A stretch of 64,000 nt of DNA from Ancylobacter mangrovi (GTDB taxonomy: Bacteria > Pseudomonadota > Alphaproteobacteria > Rhizobiales > Xanthobacteraceae), in assembly GCF_024752355.1 (NCBI RefSeq), contig NZ_JANTHZ010000002.1:310001-374000 (forward strand), read 5' to 3'. This document shows positions 63,744-64,000 of the stretch, piece after piece; within the stretch, counting starts at the first letter, position 1; the number at the start of each line of letters is the position of its first letter. The notes beneath the pieces were generated by a model. The model saw only the letters and a program-made list of their open reading frames with translations, had not been told where the DNA came from and made no database searches. The translations under genes were made by a program, and so were the position numbers.

Positions 63744-64000
63744 ATGGCTGCGGGCACGGAAGCGGCAGGCACGGACTCCGCAGGTGGCAACGCGCTGGGC
63801 GCGGACGCCGCCGGCATGAACGCTGCGAGTGCCGCCGACACTCATTTCGGCTTCCGCACGGTGCCGCTGGGCGAGAAGCAGCGGATGGTGGACGAGGTGT
63901 TCCATTCGGTCGCCCGCCGCTACGACCTCATGAACGACCTGATGTCGATGGGCCTGCACCGGGTCTGGAAGGACCTGCTGGTCTCGCGCATCCGCCCGCC
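63744..64000 (+). CDS. ubiE: ubiquinone/menaquinone methyltransferase UbiE (partial)
   Basis: Starts at the ATG at 63744 after GAGG and runs off the right edge. After an Ala/Gly-rich extension of about 33 residues comes the UbiE N-terminus: [23 protein letters not shown], then [18 protein letters not shown]. UbiE C-methylates demethylmenaquinone and the ubiquinone precursor. Only 85 residues are visible. Confidence 0.88.
   Translation, partial: MAAGTEAAGTDSAGGNALGADAAGMNAASAADTHFGFRTVPLGEKQRMVDEVFHSVARRYDLMNDLMSMGLHRVWKDLLVSRIRP

Noticed and set aside
1-64000. CRISPR arrays, prophage, secretion or toxin-antitoxin modules
   Set aside because: I looked for spaced direct repeats, phage structural genes, secretion ATPases and small overlapping toxin pairs and saw none.

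Overview
This 64 kb window is high-GC, densely packed chromosomal DNA from an alphaproteobacterium, most likely Hyphomicrobiales (Rhizobiales). Pointers are the fused LivHM permease, the Lrp/DUF2000 pair, RT0821-type lipoproteins, alphaproteobacterial FabI, PdxH and prephenate dehydratase sequences, and GGAAC/GTT promoters of the EcfG general stress sigma factor. A Xanthobacteraceae-like genome (Ancylobacter/Starkeya/Xanthobacter group) is my inference, not something the sequence proves. Nearly all of it reads as ordinary housekeeping, transport and stress-tolerance chromosome. I see no CRISPR array, prophage, secretion system or toxin module.

Layout. 1-3334: ngg (cut by the window edge) and asnO make the osmolyte N-acetylglutaminylglutamine amide. 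3622-7006: a leftward run of envelope genes (secreted protein, trypsin-like protease, glycine-zipper lipoprotein) behind a decayed, frameshifted gene. 7148-16290: a serine hydrolase, a TRIC-type channel, a phosphoribosyltransferase, a GH13 glucosidase, an alpha/beta hydrolase, pheA-kdsB, and a membrane-anchored cytochrome c with a terminator. 16473-25156: a Yej-type peptide importer with two successive Tat-type binding proteins, then a Nudix hydrolase. 25175-31787: a leftward block with a NlpC/P60 endopeptidase, MarR regulator, M17 aminopeptidase, histidine phosphatase, secreted protein, fabI, J-protein and lipoprotein. 31810-36720: pdxH, an SDR, the divergent DUF2000/Lrp pair around an inverted repeat, CorA, a small unknown protein, and an L,D-transpeptidase with a strong terminator.

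36838-43204: a class III aminotransferase, an extensin-like secreted protein, a HAD phosphatase, a DUF1499 membrane protein, an MBL hydrolase and a beta-carbonic anhydrase. 43138-50897 looks like a stress cluster: a DUF2934 protein, a DUF892 protein behind a good EcfG promoter, and glgX-treZ-treY (trehalose from glycogen) behind a second EcfG-like promoter. An SRAP protein follows.

51646-54031 is the most island-like part. A degenerate copy of the 3' part of tRNA-Pro(CGG) lies 2.3 kb from the intact tRNA, in the orientation expected for the far junction of an element integrated at the tRNA 3' end. Between them are one MFS transporter and about 800 bp of apparently non-coding, lower-GC DNA. 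No integrase remains. tRNA-Gln(TTG), an Asp/Glu racemase-family gene, a MarR regulator, a complete Liv-type transporter (livF, livG, fused livHM, livK), a DMT exporter, a GNAT acetyltransferase, a lipoprotein, a second L,D-transpeptidase and the start of ubiE complete the window.

Several genes work together: two compatible-solute routes (NAGGN and TreYZ), two L,D-transpeptidases with several envelope lipoproteins, and two multi-gene importers (Yej and Liv).
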